Origin: Rhodospirillales bacterium
GTDB taxonomy: Bacteria; Pseudomonadota; Alphaproteobacteria; Rhodospirillales; Shumkoniaceae
Length of the DNA stretch: 64,000 nucleotides
Direction: 5' to 3'
NCBI GenBank assembly: GCA_014859895.1
Contig: JACZKS010000067.1
Coordinates: forward strand, 1-64,000
Below are positions 16,565 through 24,916 of the stretch, piece after piece (the stretch's first letter is position 1; each line of letters opens with the position of its first letter). The position numbers and the translations under genes were made by a program. The notes under the pieces were generated by a model. That model ran no database searches and was not told where the DNA came from. It saw only the letters and a program-made list of their open reading frames with translations.

Positions 16565-17695
16565 TTACTTCAGCAGATTGCGGGCGATGATCATACGCTG
16601 AATCTGGTTGGTTCCCTCATAGATCTGGGTGATCTTGGAATCGCGATAGAGCCGTTCCACCTCGAAGCCGCGGATGTAGCCGCTGCCGCCGAAGATCTGC
16701 ACGGCGTTGCTGGCGTGCGCCACCGCGGCATCGCCAGCGAAGCACTTGGCGATGGAGGATTCCATGGCGGCGCTCTCGCCGCGATCGAGCTTGATCGCCG
16801 CGTTATGGACCAGCAGGCGGGCCGCCGTCAGGTCCTTGGCCATGTCGGCCAGCATCCACTGCACCCCCTGGAACTCGCCGATGGTCTTGCCGAACTGCCG
16901 GCGCACCTTGGCGTAGTCTATGGAAGCGTCGAGCGCCGCCTGGACGATGCCCACCGCCAGGGCACCGATGCCGACGCGGCCTTTCTCCAGGATGCTCATC
17001 ATGATGTGGAAGCCGCGATTCTCGGGGCCCAACAGGGCGTCGGCGGGCAGCGGCACGTTGTCGAATTCGAGCGCCCCGACCTGAGAGGCGCGCTGACCCA
17101 GCTTGTGCTCCTTGGGTCCCGAGCTGAAGCCTTTGTAAGCCCGCTCGACGATGAAGATGCTCATGCCGCGATGCCCAGCCGTCTTGTCGGTGCGGGTCAG
17201 GACCAGGGCGAAATCGCAGACCGGCGCGTTGTTGATCCAAATTTTGTTGCCGTTGAGAAGCCAGCCGTCGCCGTCGCGTACCGCCGTGGTACGCACGTTG
17301 GCAAGGTCGGACCCCGCTTCCGGCTCCGTCAACCCGTACGCGCAACGCAGCTTGCCTTTCAGGAGCGGCCGCAGGTACTTCTCCTTCTGCGCCTCGGTGC
17401 CGTACTGGTTCAAAAGGGTGCTGATCAGCTCGACCAGGCCGCATTGATCGGCGATGGCCGAATAGCCGCGCGACAGCTCCTCCATGACGACGGCATAGGA
17501 CAGGGTGTCGCACCCCGCCCCGCCCCATTTCTCGGGAACGCAGATGCCGAACAGGCCGAGGTCGGACATCTTGTCGAAAATCTCGGCCGGGAAGCGCTCG
17601 CTCTCGTCCAGTTCATTGGCGAAGGGCCGGATCTCCTTCTCCGCGAAATCGTGGGTCATCTCGCGGATGGCTTCGTGCTGCTCGTTCAAGTACAT
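16565..17695 (-). CDS. Acyl-CoA dehydrogenase
   Basis: A 376-residue FAD enzyme with all family landmarks: CAYGLTEPEAGSD, WLLNGNKIWINNA, RRQFGKTIGEFQGVQ, IFGGSGYIRGFEVERLYRD, and the catalytic Glu in ITQIYEGTNQIQ. It forms the 2,3-double bond of an acyl-CoA and passes electrons to ETF. The presence of short/branched-chain-type signatures suggests a small acyl substrate. The start at 17695 has GGAGGA seven bases upstream; the open frame runs to 17842 into the GntR gene. It is probably in one operon with the SDR and MaoC genes. Confidence 0.92.
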   Translation of the reverse strand: MYLNEQHEAIREMTHDFAEKEIRPFANELDESERFPAEIFDKMSDLGLFGICVPEKWGGAGCDTLSYAVVMEELSRGYSAIADQCGLVELISTLLNQYGTEAQKEKYLRPLLKGKLRCAYGLTEPEAGSDLANVRTTAVRDGDGWLLNGNKIWINNAPVCDFALVLTRTDKTAGHRGMSIFIVERAYKGFSSGPKEHKLGQRASQVGALEFDNVPLPADALLGPENRGFHIMMSILEKGRVGIGALAVGIVQAALDASIDYAKVRRQFGKTIGEFQGVQWMLADMAKDLTAARLLVHNAAIKLDRGESAAMESSIAKCFAGDAAVAHASNAVQIFGGSGYIRGFEVERLYRDSKITQIYEGTNQIQRMIIARNLLK

Positions 17696-17741
17696 GGTCG
17701 TTCCTCCGTCTTGACGGCGCCGCCCTGGGGGCGACAAGGTT

Positions 17742-18551
17742 CTATTGGGCGCGTCGGCGGGTCGCTTTGCGCTTGCGCCGGCCGGCCGTGGACTCGGGTT
17801 GCGGGGTGAAGTCGTCTTCGTCCTCGGCGACCAGGGCAGCATCGTGATTGCGGGCGTTTTCCAGATGGCGGGCCATGGCGGCGGCAGCCGCCTCGGGGTC
17901 GCGGCGCTCGATGGCGCGCACCACCGCCTCGTGTTCGGCGATGATGTCGGGCATGCGGTTGTCGCGGTAGGCGTCGAGCTGGATCGAGAACTTCATGATC
18001 TCGGGCTCGATCTGGCTGACGAAGGAGCGCAGCACGGTATTGCCCGAGGCCCCGGCGATGCGCAGGTGGAACAGCATGTTCTCCTCGAGCGCCTTGCGAT
18101 TGTCGCCGGCGACGCCGCTGAAACGGGCGTGGACCTGGCGGATCTCGGCGATCTGGGCATCGCTGGCGTGGGTCGCGGCGAGGCTGGCCGTATGCGCCTC
18201 GATGACCAGGCGGGCCTCGGCCAGGGTCGCGAAGTCGTTGCCCGGGATTTCCAGCACGTTGTCGATGAGCACGGCCAGCGTCGGCGCGCCGATGTTTTCC
18301 AGCACGGTGCCGCTCTGCGGCAGCGTGCGCAGCACACCATAGAATTCCAGGCGGCGCAGGGCTTCGCGCACGATGCCGCGGCTGACCGCGAAGCGCTCCG
18401 ACATGATGCGCTCGGAAGGCAGCTTCTGGCCCGGCTTGAGCACCCCCTCGGCGACCAAATCGCGGATCTGCTCGATAATCAGGTGGGATGGCGACTTCAC
18501 TTCGATCTTCCGGAGGCGGTCGGCGATCAGTTTGACGGTGTTGGCCACCAT
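17742..18551 (-). CDS. GntR/FadR-family (FCD domain) transcriptional regulator
   Basis: A 269-residue regulator. The N-terminal winged helix (about 10-75) has GVLKPGQKLPSER and FAVSRGIVREALRRLE; the C-terminal all-helical FCD domain (about 90-230) has EARLVIEAHTA, LEENMLFHLRIAGASGN and EHEAVVRAIERRDPEAA with metal-binding-type Asp/His positions. FCD regulators usually sense small organic acids. The gene is first in the acyl-CoA/sugar-acid run and divergent from the CoA-transferase, so it probably controls both. The Lys/Arg-rich C-terminal tail is unusual. Candidate operator half-sites lie in the divergent promoter region. Confidence 0.9.
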   Translation of the reverse strand: MVANTVKLIADRLRKIEVKSPSHLIIEQIRDLVAEGVLKPGQKLPSERIMSERFAVSRGIVREALRRLEFYGVLRTLPQSGTVLENIGAPTLAVLIDNVLEIPGNDFATLAEARLVIEAHTASLAATHASDAQIAEIRQVHARFSGVAGDNRKALEENMLFHLRIAGASGNTVLRSFVSQIEPEIMKFSIQLDAYRDNRMPDIIAEHEAVVRAIERRDPEAAAAAMARHLENARNHDAALVAEDEDDFTPQPESTAGRRKRKATRRRAQ

Positions 18552-18572
18552 GGCCGGGAGCCCCTTTAGGCA

Positions 18573-18593
18573 AACTAGCTGTCTAGTTGACCA
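18573..18593. promoter_or_regulatory. Candidate GntR operator between divergent genes
   Basis: AACTAG-N4-CTAGTT (18573-18588) is a perfect inverted repeat. Overlapping it, TAGTTGACCA (18584-18593) fits the TNGT-NN-ACNA pattern typical of FadR/FCD regulators. It lies 22 bases upstream of the GntR start codon. Its GTTGACC core recurs at 26.2 and 30.3 kb. Confidence 0.5.
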
Positions 18594-18669
18594 GTTACGC
18601 GCAGTCGTGTATCCCTGTCAACGGCAAACAAGACCGCGACCCCGAACCGGCCGGAGAGCCCCTATCGTC

Positions 18670-20205
18670 ATGCCCACCCTATTCATGAGCCCCGCCGACG
18701 CCGCGCTCCGCATCGAGGACGGCGCCACCGTCGCCATCACCGCCGCCGGCGGCGGCCTGCTGGAACCGGAAGCCGTGTGCGCCGCCATCGAGGCCCGCTT
18801 CCTGGCCACCGGCCACCCGCGCGACCTGACGTTGGTCAACGCATTGGGCTTCGGCGATGCCGAGCATAAGCAGGGCATCAACCATTTCGCCCACGAAGGG
18901 CTGCTGAAGCGCGCCATCGTCGGCCTGTGGAGCTGGTCGCCTCGCATGCAGGCGATGGCCGAAGCGGGAGCGATCGAGGCCTACTGCCTGCCGGGCGGCG
19001 CCATCATGCAGTTGCTGCGAGAGATCGGAGCCGGCCGCCCCGGGCTTTTCACTCATGTGGGCCTGGGTACCTTCGTCGATCCGCGCCTGGGCGGCGGCAA
19101 GGCCAATGCCCGGACCACCGAGGACATCGTCGAACTAATGCAAATCGACGGCCGCGAGGTGTTGCGCTACCGCCCCTTCAAGGTTGATGTCGGCATCGTG
19201 CGCGGCACCTTCGCCGACCCCCGCGGCAACATCAGCACCATCGAGGAGCCGGCCGACCTCGACGTCTCGGCGGTGGCCACCGCGGCCCATGCCTCGGGCG
19301 GCCGGGTGATCGCCCAGGTCCGCGAGCGGGTGGCGGCCCACAGTCTGCCGCCCCGCGACATCCGGGTGCCGGGCGTCCTGGTCGACTGGGTGGCCGTCGA
19401 TCCCGGCCAGAAGCAGACCCACCGCGCCGCCTACGAGCCCGAGCTTTCCGGCCAGGCGCGGGCCGCCGACCCAAGGCCGCTGATCAATGCGGCGCCGCAG
19501 GCCGGCATCCGCCAGGTGATCGCCAGGCGCGCCGCCGCCGAACTGGTGCCGGGCCAAGTCGTGAATTTCGGCTTCGGCATCCCCGGCGGCATCGCCAACA
19601 TGCTGTTGGAGGCCGGCACGCTGGATCAGTACTGGATCAGCGTCGAGCAGGGCAGCCACAACGGCGCCGTGATCGACGGCGCGCTGTTCGGCGCCGCCGT
19701 CAACCCCGAGACCATCGTCAGTTCGGTCAAGCAGTTCGATTTCTATTCGGGTGGCGGCATCGACATTACCTGCCTTGGCATGGGCGAGGTCGATGCCCTG
19801 GGCAACGTCAACGTTTCGCACCTCGGCGGCCGGCTGGTCGGCACCGGCGGCTTCATCGACATCTCGCAGAACGCCCGCAAGGTGGTGTTCTGCGGCACCT
19901 TCGAAGCCAAGGGCCTGAAGGTGGCGCTGGCCGATGGGGCCATGCGGATCGAGCGGCCGGGCGAAGCCCGCAAGTTCGTGAAATCCGTCCGCCACCTGAC
20001 CTTCAGCGCAGCCCGCGCCCGCCAATGCGGCCAGGAAGTGGTCTACGTCACCGAACGGGCCGTTTTCAGGCTGACGGCGGCCGGGCTGGAGCTCACCGAA
20101 ATCGCCCCCGGCGTCGACATCCGCCGCGACATCCTGGAACGCATGGACTTCGCCCCGGTGGTCAGCCATCCGGCGGTCATGGATCCCCGGCACTTCAGGG
20201 GATAG
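18670..20205 (+). CDS. Acetate/propionate-type CoA-transferase (family I, fused subunits)
   Basis: A 511-residue protein with both family-I CoA-transferase subunits in one chain. The N-terminal half has ITAAGGGLLEPE and GGGKANARTTED; the C-terminal half has FGFGIPGGIAN and ISVEQGSHNGAV, whose Glu would form the glutamyl-CoA thioester, then SGGGIDITCLGMGEVD. This is the YdiF/propionate CoA-transferase layout. It would activate a carboxylate with CoA from acetyl- or another acyl-CoA, feeding the acyl-CoA dehydrogenase operon that diverges from it. The start is ATG 18670 with GGAGAG upstream; the frame is open far upstream across the GntR gene. Confidence 0.9.
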   Translation: MPTLFMSPADAALRIEDGATVAITAAGGGLLEPEAVCAAIEARFLATGHPRDLTLVNALGFGDAEHKQGINHFAHEGLLKRAIVGLWSWSPRMQAMAEAGAIEAYCLPGGAIMQLLREIGAGRPGLFTHVGLGTFVDPRLGGGKANARTTEDIVELMQIDGREVLRYRPFKVDVGIVRGTFADPRGNISTIEEPADLDVSAVATAAHASGGRVIAQVRERVAAHSLPPRDIRVPGVLVDWVAVDPGQKQTHRAAYEPELSGQARAADPRPLINAAPQAGIRQVIARRAAAELVPGQVVNFGFGIPGGIANMLLEAGTLDQYWISVEQGSHNGAVIDGALFGAAVNPETIVSSVKQFDFYSGGGIDITCLGMGEVDALGNVNVSHLGGRLVGTGGFIDISQNARKVVFCGTFEAKGLKVALADGAMRIERPGEARKFVKSVRHLTFSAARARQCGQEVVYVTERAVFRLTAAGLELTEIAPGVDIRRDILERMDFAPVVSHPAVMDPRHFRG

Positions 20206-20228
20206 CGGCGGATCACCCCCCGCCCCGA

Positions 20229-20251
20229 CCCTCCCCCGTCAAGGGGGAGGG
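20229..20251. terminator. GC-rich hairpin between convergent genes
   Basis: CCCTCCCCC, a 5-nt loop and GGGGGAGGG form a perfect 9-bp stem. There is no U-tract. It sits between the convergent CoA-transferase and AsmA-like genes and could terminate either; sequences of this kind are also common dispersed palindromes in GC-rich alphaproteobacteria. Confidence 0.45.
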
Positions 20252-20268
20252 AGGGGACAGAACCCCGT

Positions 20269-21099
20269 CTACTTCTTGCCGCCCAGCAGGCCCTTGATGG
20301 CGTCGCCGGCGCCGGCGGCACCTTCCTTGAGAGCGTCACCGGTACCGCCGGTGCCCTCGGTCGCCTTCTTCATGAGGTCGCCGGCCTGCCCCTTGACGTC
20401 GCCGAGCCGCTGCGCGGCCTGTTTGGCGAGGTCGTCGAGGTTGAGCGAAGCCACCGACTTGCTGGCCGCCGCGATGATCGCCGACATCACCTTGTCGGCC
20501 ACCTCGCTGGCGCTGGCGCCCTTCTTCTCCTTGCCGATATCCTTGAGGTGGATGGTGGGAAGCGGCGCCCCCATCTTCTTGCCCTGCAGGAACTGGGCGG
20601 CGACATCGACGCGGCCGTCTCTCACATACAGGTTCTCGATGACCACTTTCTTGCCGGCGCCGTCATCGGACGATGCGGACTTGCCGGCGCCCATCTTCTG
20701 GGTGAAGGAGTCGATATTTCTCTTGATGACATCGAGGTTGCTGCCGCCGGTGGCCCACTCGTAGGTCACTTCCGGCGCCTGGATGACGACTTCCTTGATG
20801 ACGATGGGATCGCTGGTGATGGAGCCGGTATCGACCTTGAGGCTGACGGCGCCCAGCCGGAACGCGCTGTCCGTCGCAAACCCCGGCGGGTTGCCGACGG
20901 TCAGGCCCTTCAACGACCCCTCGCCCGAAGAGGCGGAAAGGTCGACCGCGTTCAAGGTCACCTTGGCCTGGGTGATCTCGGAGCCGTATTTCTCGACGGC
21001 GGCCTTGATCACCGAGCCCAGGTTTGACCACAGGTAGAACACCGCCACGGCGATGACGACGACAACGACGCCGCCACCGATGAAAATTCCCTTTTTCAT
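20269..21099 (-). CDS. AsmA-like membrane-anchored periplasmic protein
   Basis: A 276-residue protein with one N-terminal membrane segment (about residues 4-24). The body has the beta-rich AsmA-type pattern: KVTLNAVDLSASSGEGSLKGLTVGNPPGF, then VSLKVDTGSI, VVIQAPEVTYE and VVIENLYVRDGRVDV (short segments only). The last 70 residues are Ala/Gly/Lys-rich and helical. AsmA-like proteins help envelope lipid or protein transport, but this short one has no assigned function. AAAGGATAGGTC precedes the start. The two OmpA-like lipoprotein genes lie upstream in the same direction, separated by a terminator. Confidence 0.65.
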   Translation of the reverse strand: MKKGIFIGGGVVVVVIAVAVFYLWSNLGSVIKAAVEKYGSEITQAKVTLNAVDLSASSGEGSLKGLTVGNPPGFATDSAFRLGAVSLKVDTGSITSDPIVIKEVVIQAPEVTYEWATGGSNLDVIKRNIDSFTQKMGAGKSASSDDGAGKKVVIENLYVRDGRVDVAAQFLQGKKMGAPLPTIHLKDIGKEKKGASASEVADKVMSAIIAAASKSVASLNLDDLAKQAAQRLGDVKGQAGDLMKKATEGTGGTGDALKEGAAGAGDAIKGLLGGKK

Positions 21100-21130
21100 G
21101 ACCTATCCTTTCTGCAAACCGACCTGTTCA

Positions 21131-21170
21131 GAAAGAAAGGGCGGGGGGCCCATCAAGGACCGCCCCGCCC
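21131..21170 (-). terminator. Rho-independent terminator after OmpA-like gene 1
   Basis: On the minus strand GGGCGGGGCGGTCC (21170-21157) pairs with the GGGCCCCCCGCCC arm (21151-21139) with one bulge, followed by TTTCTTTC. It lies 17 bases past the gene stop. Confidence 0.82.
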
Positions 21171-21186
21171 CCGTTCGATCGACCGG

Positions 21187-22068
21187 CTACCTCAGAACAA
21201 TGCTGACCCTCCGGTTTCTGGCCTCGCGCTGCCCATCGGCGGTCGGCACCTGAGGATCCGTCTCGCCCAAGCTGGCAACCAGGATCTTCATCTCGGCGGT
21301 CACGCCCGCCTGCTTGAGTGCCGCGGCCACGGAGTCGGCGCGCCGCTTGGAGAGCGCCATGTTGTAGGCGTCCGACCCGGCGCGATCGGTATAGCCGGTG
21401 ACGATGACGGTACCCGATTTGGCGGCGACGGCCGCCTTCGCCGCCGCGGCCACCACCTTCTGCCCCTCCATCGTCACACTCGCGCTGTCGAAGTCGAAAT
21501 AAAGCAGGAAGGGTCCGGGCGCAGGCTGCGCGGCCGGCTGCTGCGGTGCCGGCTGGGGTGCCGGCGCGGCTGCCATGGGGGCTGGCCTGGGCGCCGTTTC
21601 GAGCCTGGCCATCGCCTCCTCGAAGCCGGCGCGGCAGGCGGCGATGTCGTTGGGCTGGAAGTTCTCCTCCTGCTCCTGCATCCAGCAGTCGAACATGGCC
21701 TGGGCACGGGCCGCCGGCTGCGGCAGCCGGTCGGCGGCGCCAGCGCCGAGAACGGCAACCAGGCGTCCGCGCGCCGAGGTCAATTCGCCGACCTTGTCGG
21801 CCGGCAGGCTGCGGGCGGCGATCGCCTCCGGGTCCGGCGACTTGCCCGAACCGGCGGCGACGGCACGGAGTGCGAAGGTGTCGGAATCCCGGTAGTCGGC
21901 CTCGTCATACTCCATCTGCGAAAGGGTGATGTATTCCGCGTACAGGTGCTGATCGAAAGGCGATCCCTTGGGGCCTACGCTCTTTGCCTTGCCCAGTTCC
22001 AGCCCACCGCAGGCGGAAAGCGCCACGGCGACCGCTCCGAGGACGCAAATTCTCCCAAAACTCATCAT
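21187..22068 (-). CDS. OmpA-family lipoprotein, copy 1
   Basis: A 293-residue lipoprotein (lipobox VALSAC, Cys about 20). Residues 35-160 are helical with a Cys pair (FDCWMQ, IAACRAGF). A Pro/Ala-rich linker (about 160-190) leads to the C-terminal OmpA domain with LYFDFDSASV, TGYTDRAGSDAYNMALSKRR and REARNRRVSI, which binds peptidoglycan. It probably tethers the outer membrane to the wall. AAGGAG lies 9 bases before the ATG. A shorter paralogue with matching lipobox region and OmpA domain lies upstream. Confidence 0.9.
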   Translation of the reverse strand: MMSFGRICVLGAVAVALSACGGLELGKAKSVGPKGSPFDQHLYAEYITLSQMEYDEADYRDSDTFALRAVAAGSGKSPDPEAIAARSLPADKVGELTSARGRLVAVLGAGAADRLPQPAARAQAMFDCWMQEQEENFQPNDIAACRAGFEEAMARLETAPRPAPMAAAPAPQPAPQQPAAQPAPGPFLLYFDFDSASVTMEGQKVVAAAAKAAVAAKSGTVIVTGYTDRAGSDAYNMALSKRRADSVAAALKQAGVTAEMKILVASLGETDPQVPTADGQREARNRRVSIVLR

Positions 22069-22330
22069 GAAATGAACTCCTTGGCTACCAATACCACTGG
22101 CGGACGACGCTCACCGCGATCCCGGCCTCCCGCCGAGATCGTCGGCCGAACGACCGGTTGAATTATCATTTTGGGTCTTGCGCCCCACCCCTATCCGACC
22201 GGCAAACCGACCGCCGGACGGCCTCAAGAACATGTCGTTGCCGTGCGGCAACACCCGTGCCAACATGGATTCTGCGCTTCATTCTACATCTCAAGTTGAC
22301 GGCGCGACAATACGACCTTCGGCGATCCTT

Positions 22331-22834
22331 CTAACGGCTCTCTGCACCTAATTGCGGATGGACGGAAAACGGCTTCAAGGCGATAACGGCGCGCCGGTTC
22401 CTGGGCTCGCGCCGTTCATCGCCGGTCGGCACTTGAAGCTCGCTTTCGCCATAGCTGGCGACGAAGATTCCGATGTCGGTCGTGACACCCGCCAGAATGA
22501 GCGCCAAGGCCACCGCCTCGGCGCGCCGCTTCGAGAGTGCCATGTTATAGGCGTCCGACCCAGCGCGATCGGTATGGCCCGTGACGATGACGGCGGCCGG
22601 CTTGGCGGCGGCGATCGCCGCGGCTGCCGAGGCCACGACCTTCTGCCCTTCCGCCGTCACCTTTGCGCTGTCGAAATCGAAATAGAGGGGAAAGGGTCCG
22701 GGCATCGGCTGCGGCATCGGCGCCGACGGACCATCCGGGCTTGCGGTTCCCGCCGGTCTCAGGTCAATACCTTCGCAGGCGGACAGCACAAGCGCGATCG
22801 CGCCGAAAGCGCAAATGTTCCGAAGACTTATCAT
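22331..22834 (-). CDS. OmpA-family lipoprotein, short copy 2
   Basis: A 167-residue lipoprotein: lipobox LVLSAC (Cys about 20), a linker of about 25 Pro-rich residues, then an OmpA domain (LYFDFDSAKV, TGHTDRAGSDAYNMALSKRR, RREPRNRRAVI). It lacks the long helical middle domain of copy 1. Signal and OmpA parts are so alike that tandem duplication followed by loss of the middle (or its gain in copy 1) is clear. It ends in a unique tail of about 14 residues. GGGGGG lies before the start. Confidence 0.88.
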   Translation of the reverse strand: MISLRNICAFGAIALVLSACEGIDLRPAGTASPDGPSAPMPQPMPGPFPLYFDFDSAKVTAEGQKVVASAAAAIAAAKPAAVIVTGHTDRAGSDAYNMALSKRRAEAVALALILAGVTTDIGIFVASYGESELQVPTGDERREPRNRRAVIALKPFSVHPQLGAESR

Positions 22835-23155
22835 AGAACCGACCCCCCTTGGGCGAAGCGGTCAAAAATCGCCCACGCCCCGCGTTTGGCGCGATCCCAA
22901 ATTCGGCAGGGACCGTCCGTCGCACGGTTGACCGATTTATCGTGCCACGCCCGGGGGGCTTTTCCCCACCCCTCATTCGGACGAGAATCCGCCACCGAAT
23001 GGCCTAAGGGCACCGCTGCCATGCCGGCAACACCCGTACCGAAACGGGCTCCCTTATCCGCCTAAAACTTAAGCACGCCTGACGGCGGTTGCAACCTACG
23101 CCGGTCTCGCCCGCCGCCGGAGAAGGGACGATCGGCGGGAGAACGCCGGAAGGGG
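22835..23155. other. Intergenic region duplicated upstream of both OmpA-like genes
   Basis: No gene. Parts of this 321-base stretch resemble the region upstream of copy 1 (22069-22330): both carry CCCCACCCCT, a Cys-poor GACCG/CCGCC block and GCAACACCCGT at matching order and spacing, with drift between. The tandem duplication therefore included upstream DNA. A GC-rich palindromic segment, CGCCCGCCGCCGG, lies near 23109-23121. Confidence 0.55.
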
Positions 23156-23989
23156 TCAGCACACCGTGCGGTGACGCTCGATGCACAGGCGCATCACGTC
23201 GTCGGGGTCGGCGTCCCACCAGCGGCTGGACAGGATCTCGACTTCGGCGTAGCCCTCGTAGCCGGCATCTTCCACCCATTTGCGGATGAGCGGCAAGTCG
23301 ATGACCCCATCGCCCATCATGCCGCGATCGAGCAACCGGTCCTTGGTGTCATAGTGCCAGTCGCAGATGTGATAGGCCTGGATGCGCCTGGGGTCGGTCT
23401 TGGCTGCGCGTTCGATCTCGGCCTTCAGGTCGGGGTCCCACCACAGGTGGTAAACGTCGACCGCGATGCCGACCCCCTCGCCCAACTCGTCGCAGATGTC
23501 GTTGGCCTGAGCCATGGTGTTGATGCAGTTGCGGTCGGCCGCGTACATGGGATGCAAGGGCTCGATGGCGAGCGGCATGCCGGCGGCCCGCGCGTGCGGC
23601 AGGATAGCGGCGATGCCGTCCTTCACCATCTGCCGGGCGCCGGCGATGTCCTTGGACCCGACGGGAAGGCCGCCGCAGACCAGGACCAGGCATCGCGCAT
23701 CGATGCCGACCGCCTCTTCGAGGGCGCGCAGGTTGTCCTCGATCGCGGCTTTCCGGCCTGCCGCGTCGGCGGCCGGGAACATACCGCCGCGACAAAGGCC
23801 CGAGACCTTCAGGCCGGCGTCGCGGATCAGCTTGGCCGCCGTCTTGACGCCGCATTCGGCCAGCTTGTCGCGCCACGGCGCGATGCCGGTAACGCCGTGC
23901 CGGGCGCAGCCCTCGATGGCCTGGCGCAGGGTCCATTTGGTCTTGGCCGTGTACTGGTTGAACGACAGTGGATAGCGGATGTCACCCAT
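23156..23989 (-). CDS. Sugar phosphate isomerase/epimerase (AP endonuclease 2-like TIM barrel)
   Basis: A 277-residue TIM barrel of the xylose-isomerase-like family. Likely metal-binding positions are visible in LAIEPLHPMY (Glu), IAVDVYHLWWD (Asp, His), AYHICDW (His, Asp) and YAEVEILS (Glu). Family members isomerise or epimerise sugars, inositol intermediates or hydroxypyruvate. The downstream-oriented partners (SDR, Gfo/Idh/MocA and a second isomerase) suggest an inositol-like or sugar-acid pathway. The start at 23989 follows AGGTGAG; two extra in-frame residues upstream are less likely. Confidence 0.85.
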   Translation of the reverse strand: MGDIRYPLSFNQYTAKTKWTLRQAIEGCARHGVTGIAPWRDKLAECGVKTAAKLIRDAGLKVSGLCRGGMFPAADAAGRKAAIEDNLRALEEAVGIDARCLVLVCGGLPVGSKDIAGARQMVKDGIAAILPHARAAGMPLAIEPLHPMYAADRNCINTMAQANDICDELGEGVGIAVDVYHLWWDPDLKAEIERAAKTDPRRIQAYHICDWHYDTKDRLLDRGMMGDGVIDLPLIRKWVEDAGYEGYAEVEILSSRWWDADPDDVMRLCIERHRTVC

Positions 23990-24027
23990 GCTTCTCACCT
24001 TTCCAGTCCGGCGGGACGACGACCCGC

Positions 24028-24801
24028 CTAGAGCGTCTGAATCTGCATGCCGCCGTCGACCATGATGACCTGGCCGGTCGAATAGGCCAGGTCGCCGCGC
24101 ACCAGGGCGGCGACCGCCCGGCCGACGTCCTCGGGCGTTCCCCAGCGCGGCAGCAGCGCAAGCCCTTCGGCAAACAGCTTGTCGTACTTCGCCTTGACCC
24201 CGGCGGTAAGATCGGTAGCGATGATGCCGGGCCTGACCTCGTGCACCGGGATGCCGAACTCGGCCAGGCGCACGGCATAGAGCTGGGCCGCCATGGAAAG
24301 GCCGGCCTTGGAGATGCAGTACTCGCCGCGATTGACCGACACCACGGTCGAGGAGATCGAGGTGATGAAGACGACCACGCCCTCGAAGGCGGGATCGGCC
24401 TTCTTCTGCTCGACCATGAAATTGGCCACCCGCTGGGTCAGGAAATAGGGACCGCGCAGGTTGGTCTGCATGACATGATCGTAGTTTTCGGGGGTGGCGG
24501 TCAGAATGTCGTCGCGCGAGCGCGGCCCGATGCCGGCGTTGTTGATCAGCACGTTGAGCCGCCCGAAGCGTTCGCGCACCGCCTCGACCATGCGCGCGTG
24601 GTCGGCGGGATCGGCGACGTCGCCCTGGACGTAGAAGGCGTCGCCCCCAAGCGCTTTAAGCTCGGCGATGCCGGCGCCGCCTTCCGGGCTGATGCCGTTG
24701 ATGGCGATATCGCAACCTTGGGCGGCCAGCGCCTTGGCGATGCCGAAGCCGATTCCCCGGCGCCCGCCGGTAACCAGCGCAACCTTGCGGTCCTTAGCCA
24801 T
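24028..24801 (-). CDS. SDR family oxidoreductase (3-ketoacyl reductase-like), copy B
   Basis: A 257-residue classical SDR: VTGGRRGIGFG, NNAG, ITSISS with catalytic Ser, and YCISK. The tail VDGGMQIQTL is typical. It parallels copy A at 15737-16537, especially around EYCISKAGL and RPGIIATD, so the two probably arose by duplication. The substrate is unknown; its neighbours favour a sugar or polyol. GAGGGAAAGAC lies before the ATG. A 90-base fold-back element begins 15 bases upstream of the start codon, so the mRNA leader would contain a strong hairpin. Confidence 0.88.
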   Translation of the reverse strand: MAKDRKVALVTGGRRGIGFGIAKALAAQGCDIAINGISPEGGAGIAELKALGGDAFYVQGDVADPADHARMVEAVRERFGRLNVLINNAGIGPRSRDDILTATPENYDHVMQTNLRGPYFLTQRVANFMVEQKKADPAFEGVVVFITSISSTVVSVNRGEYCISKAGLSMAAQLYAVRLAEFGIPVHEVRPGIIATDLTAGVKAKYDKLFAEGLALLPRWGTPEDVGRAVAALVRGDLAYSTGQVIMVDGGMQIQTL

Positions 24802-24816
24802 GTCTTTCCCTCATAT

Positions 24817-24906
24817 ATTTCGGGGACACCATACTTAATTCACGTGCATGGCACTCGATGCCAAGCGGGTAAAATTCAGGTGAATTAAGTATGGTGTCCC
24901 CGAAAT
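24817..24906. repeat. Perfect 27-bp inverted repeat fold-back element (REP/MITE-like)
   Basis: Arms 24817-24843 and 24880-24906 are exact reverse complements (27 bp, containing GGGGACACCATACTTAATT). The 36-base centre includes a smaller stem, TGGCA-N5-TGCCA. The arms are AT-richer than the surroundings. I recall GGGGACACCATACTTAATT-type ends flanking REP-associated Y1 transposase genes in many bacteria, so this is probably a non-autonomous relic; no transposase is present here. Confidence 0.85.
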
Positions 24907-24916
24907 TGTTTTTCGA

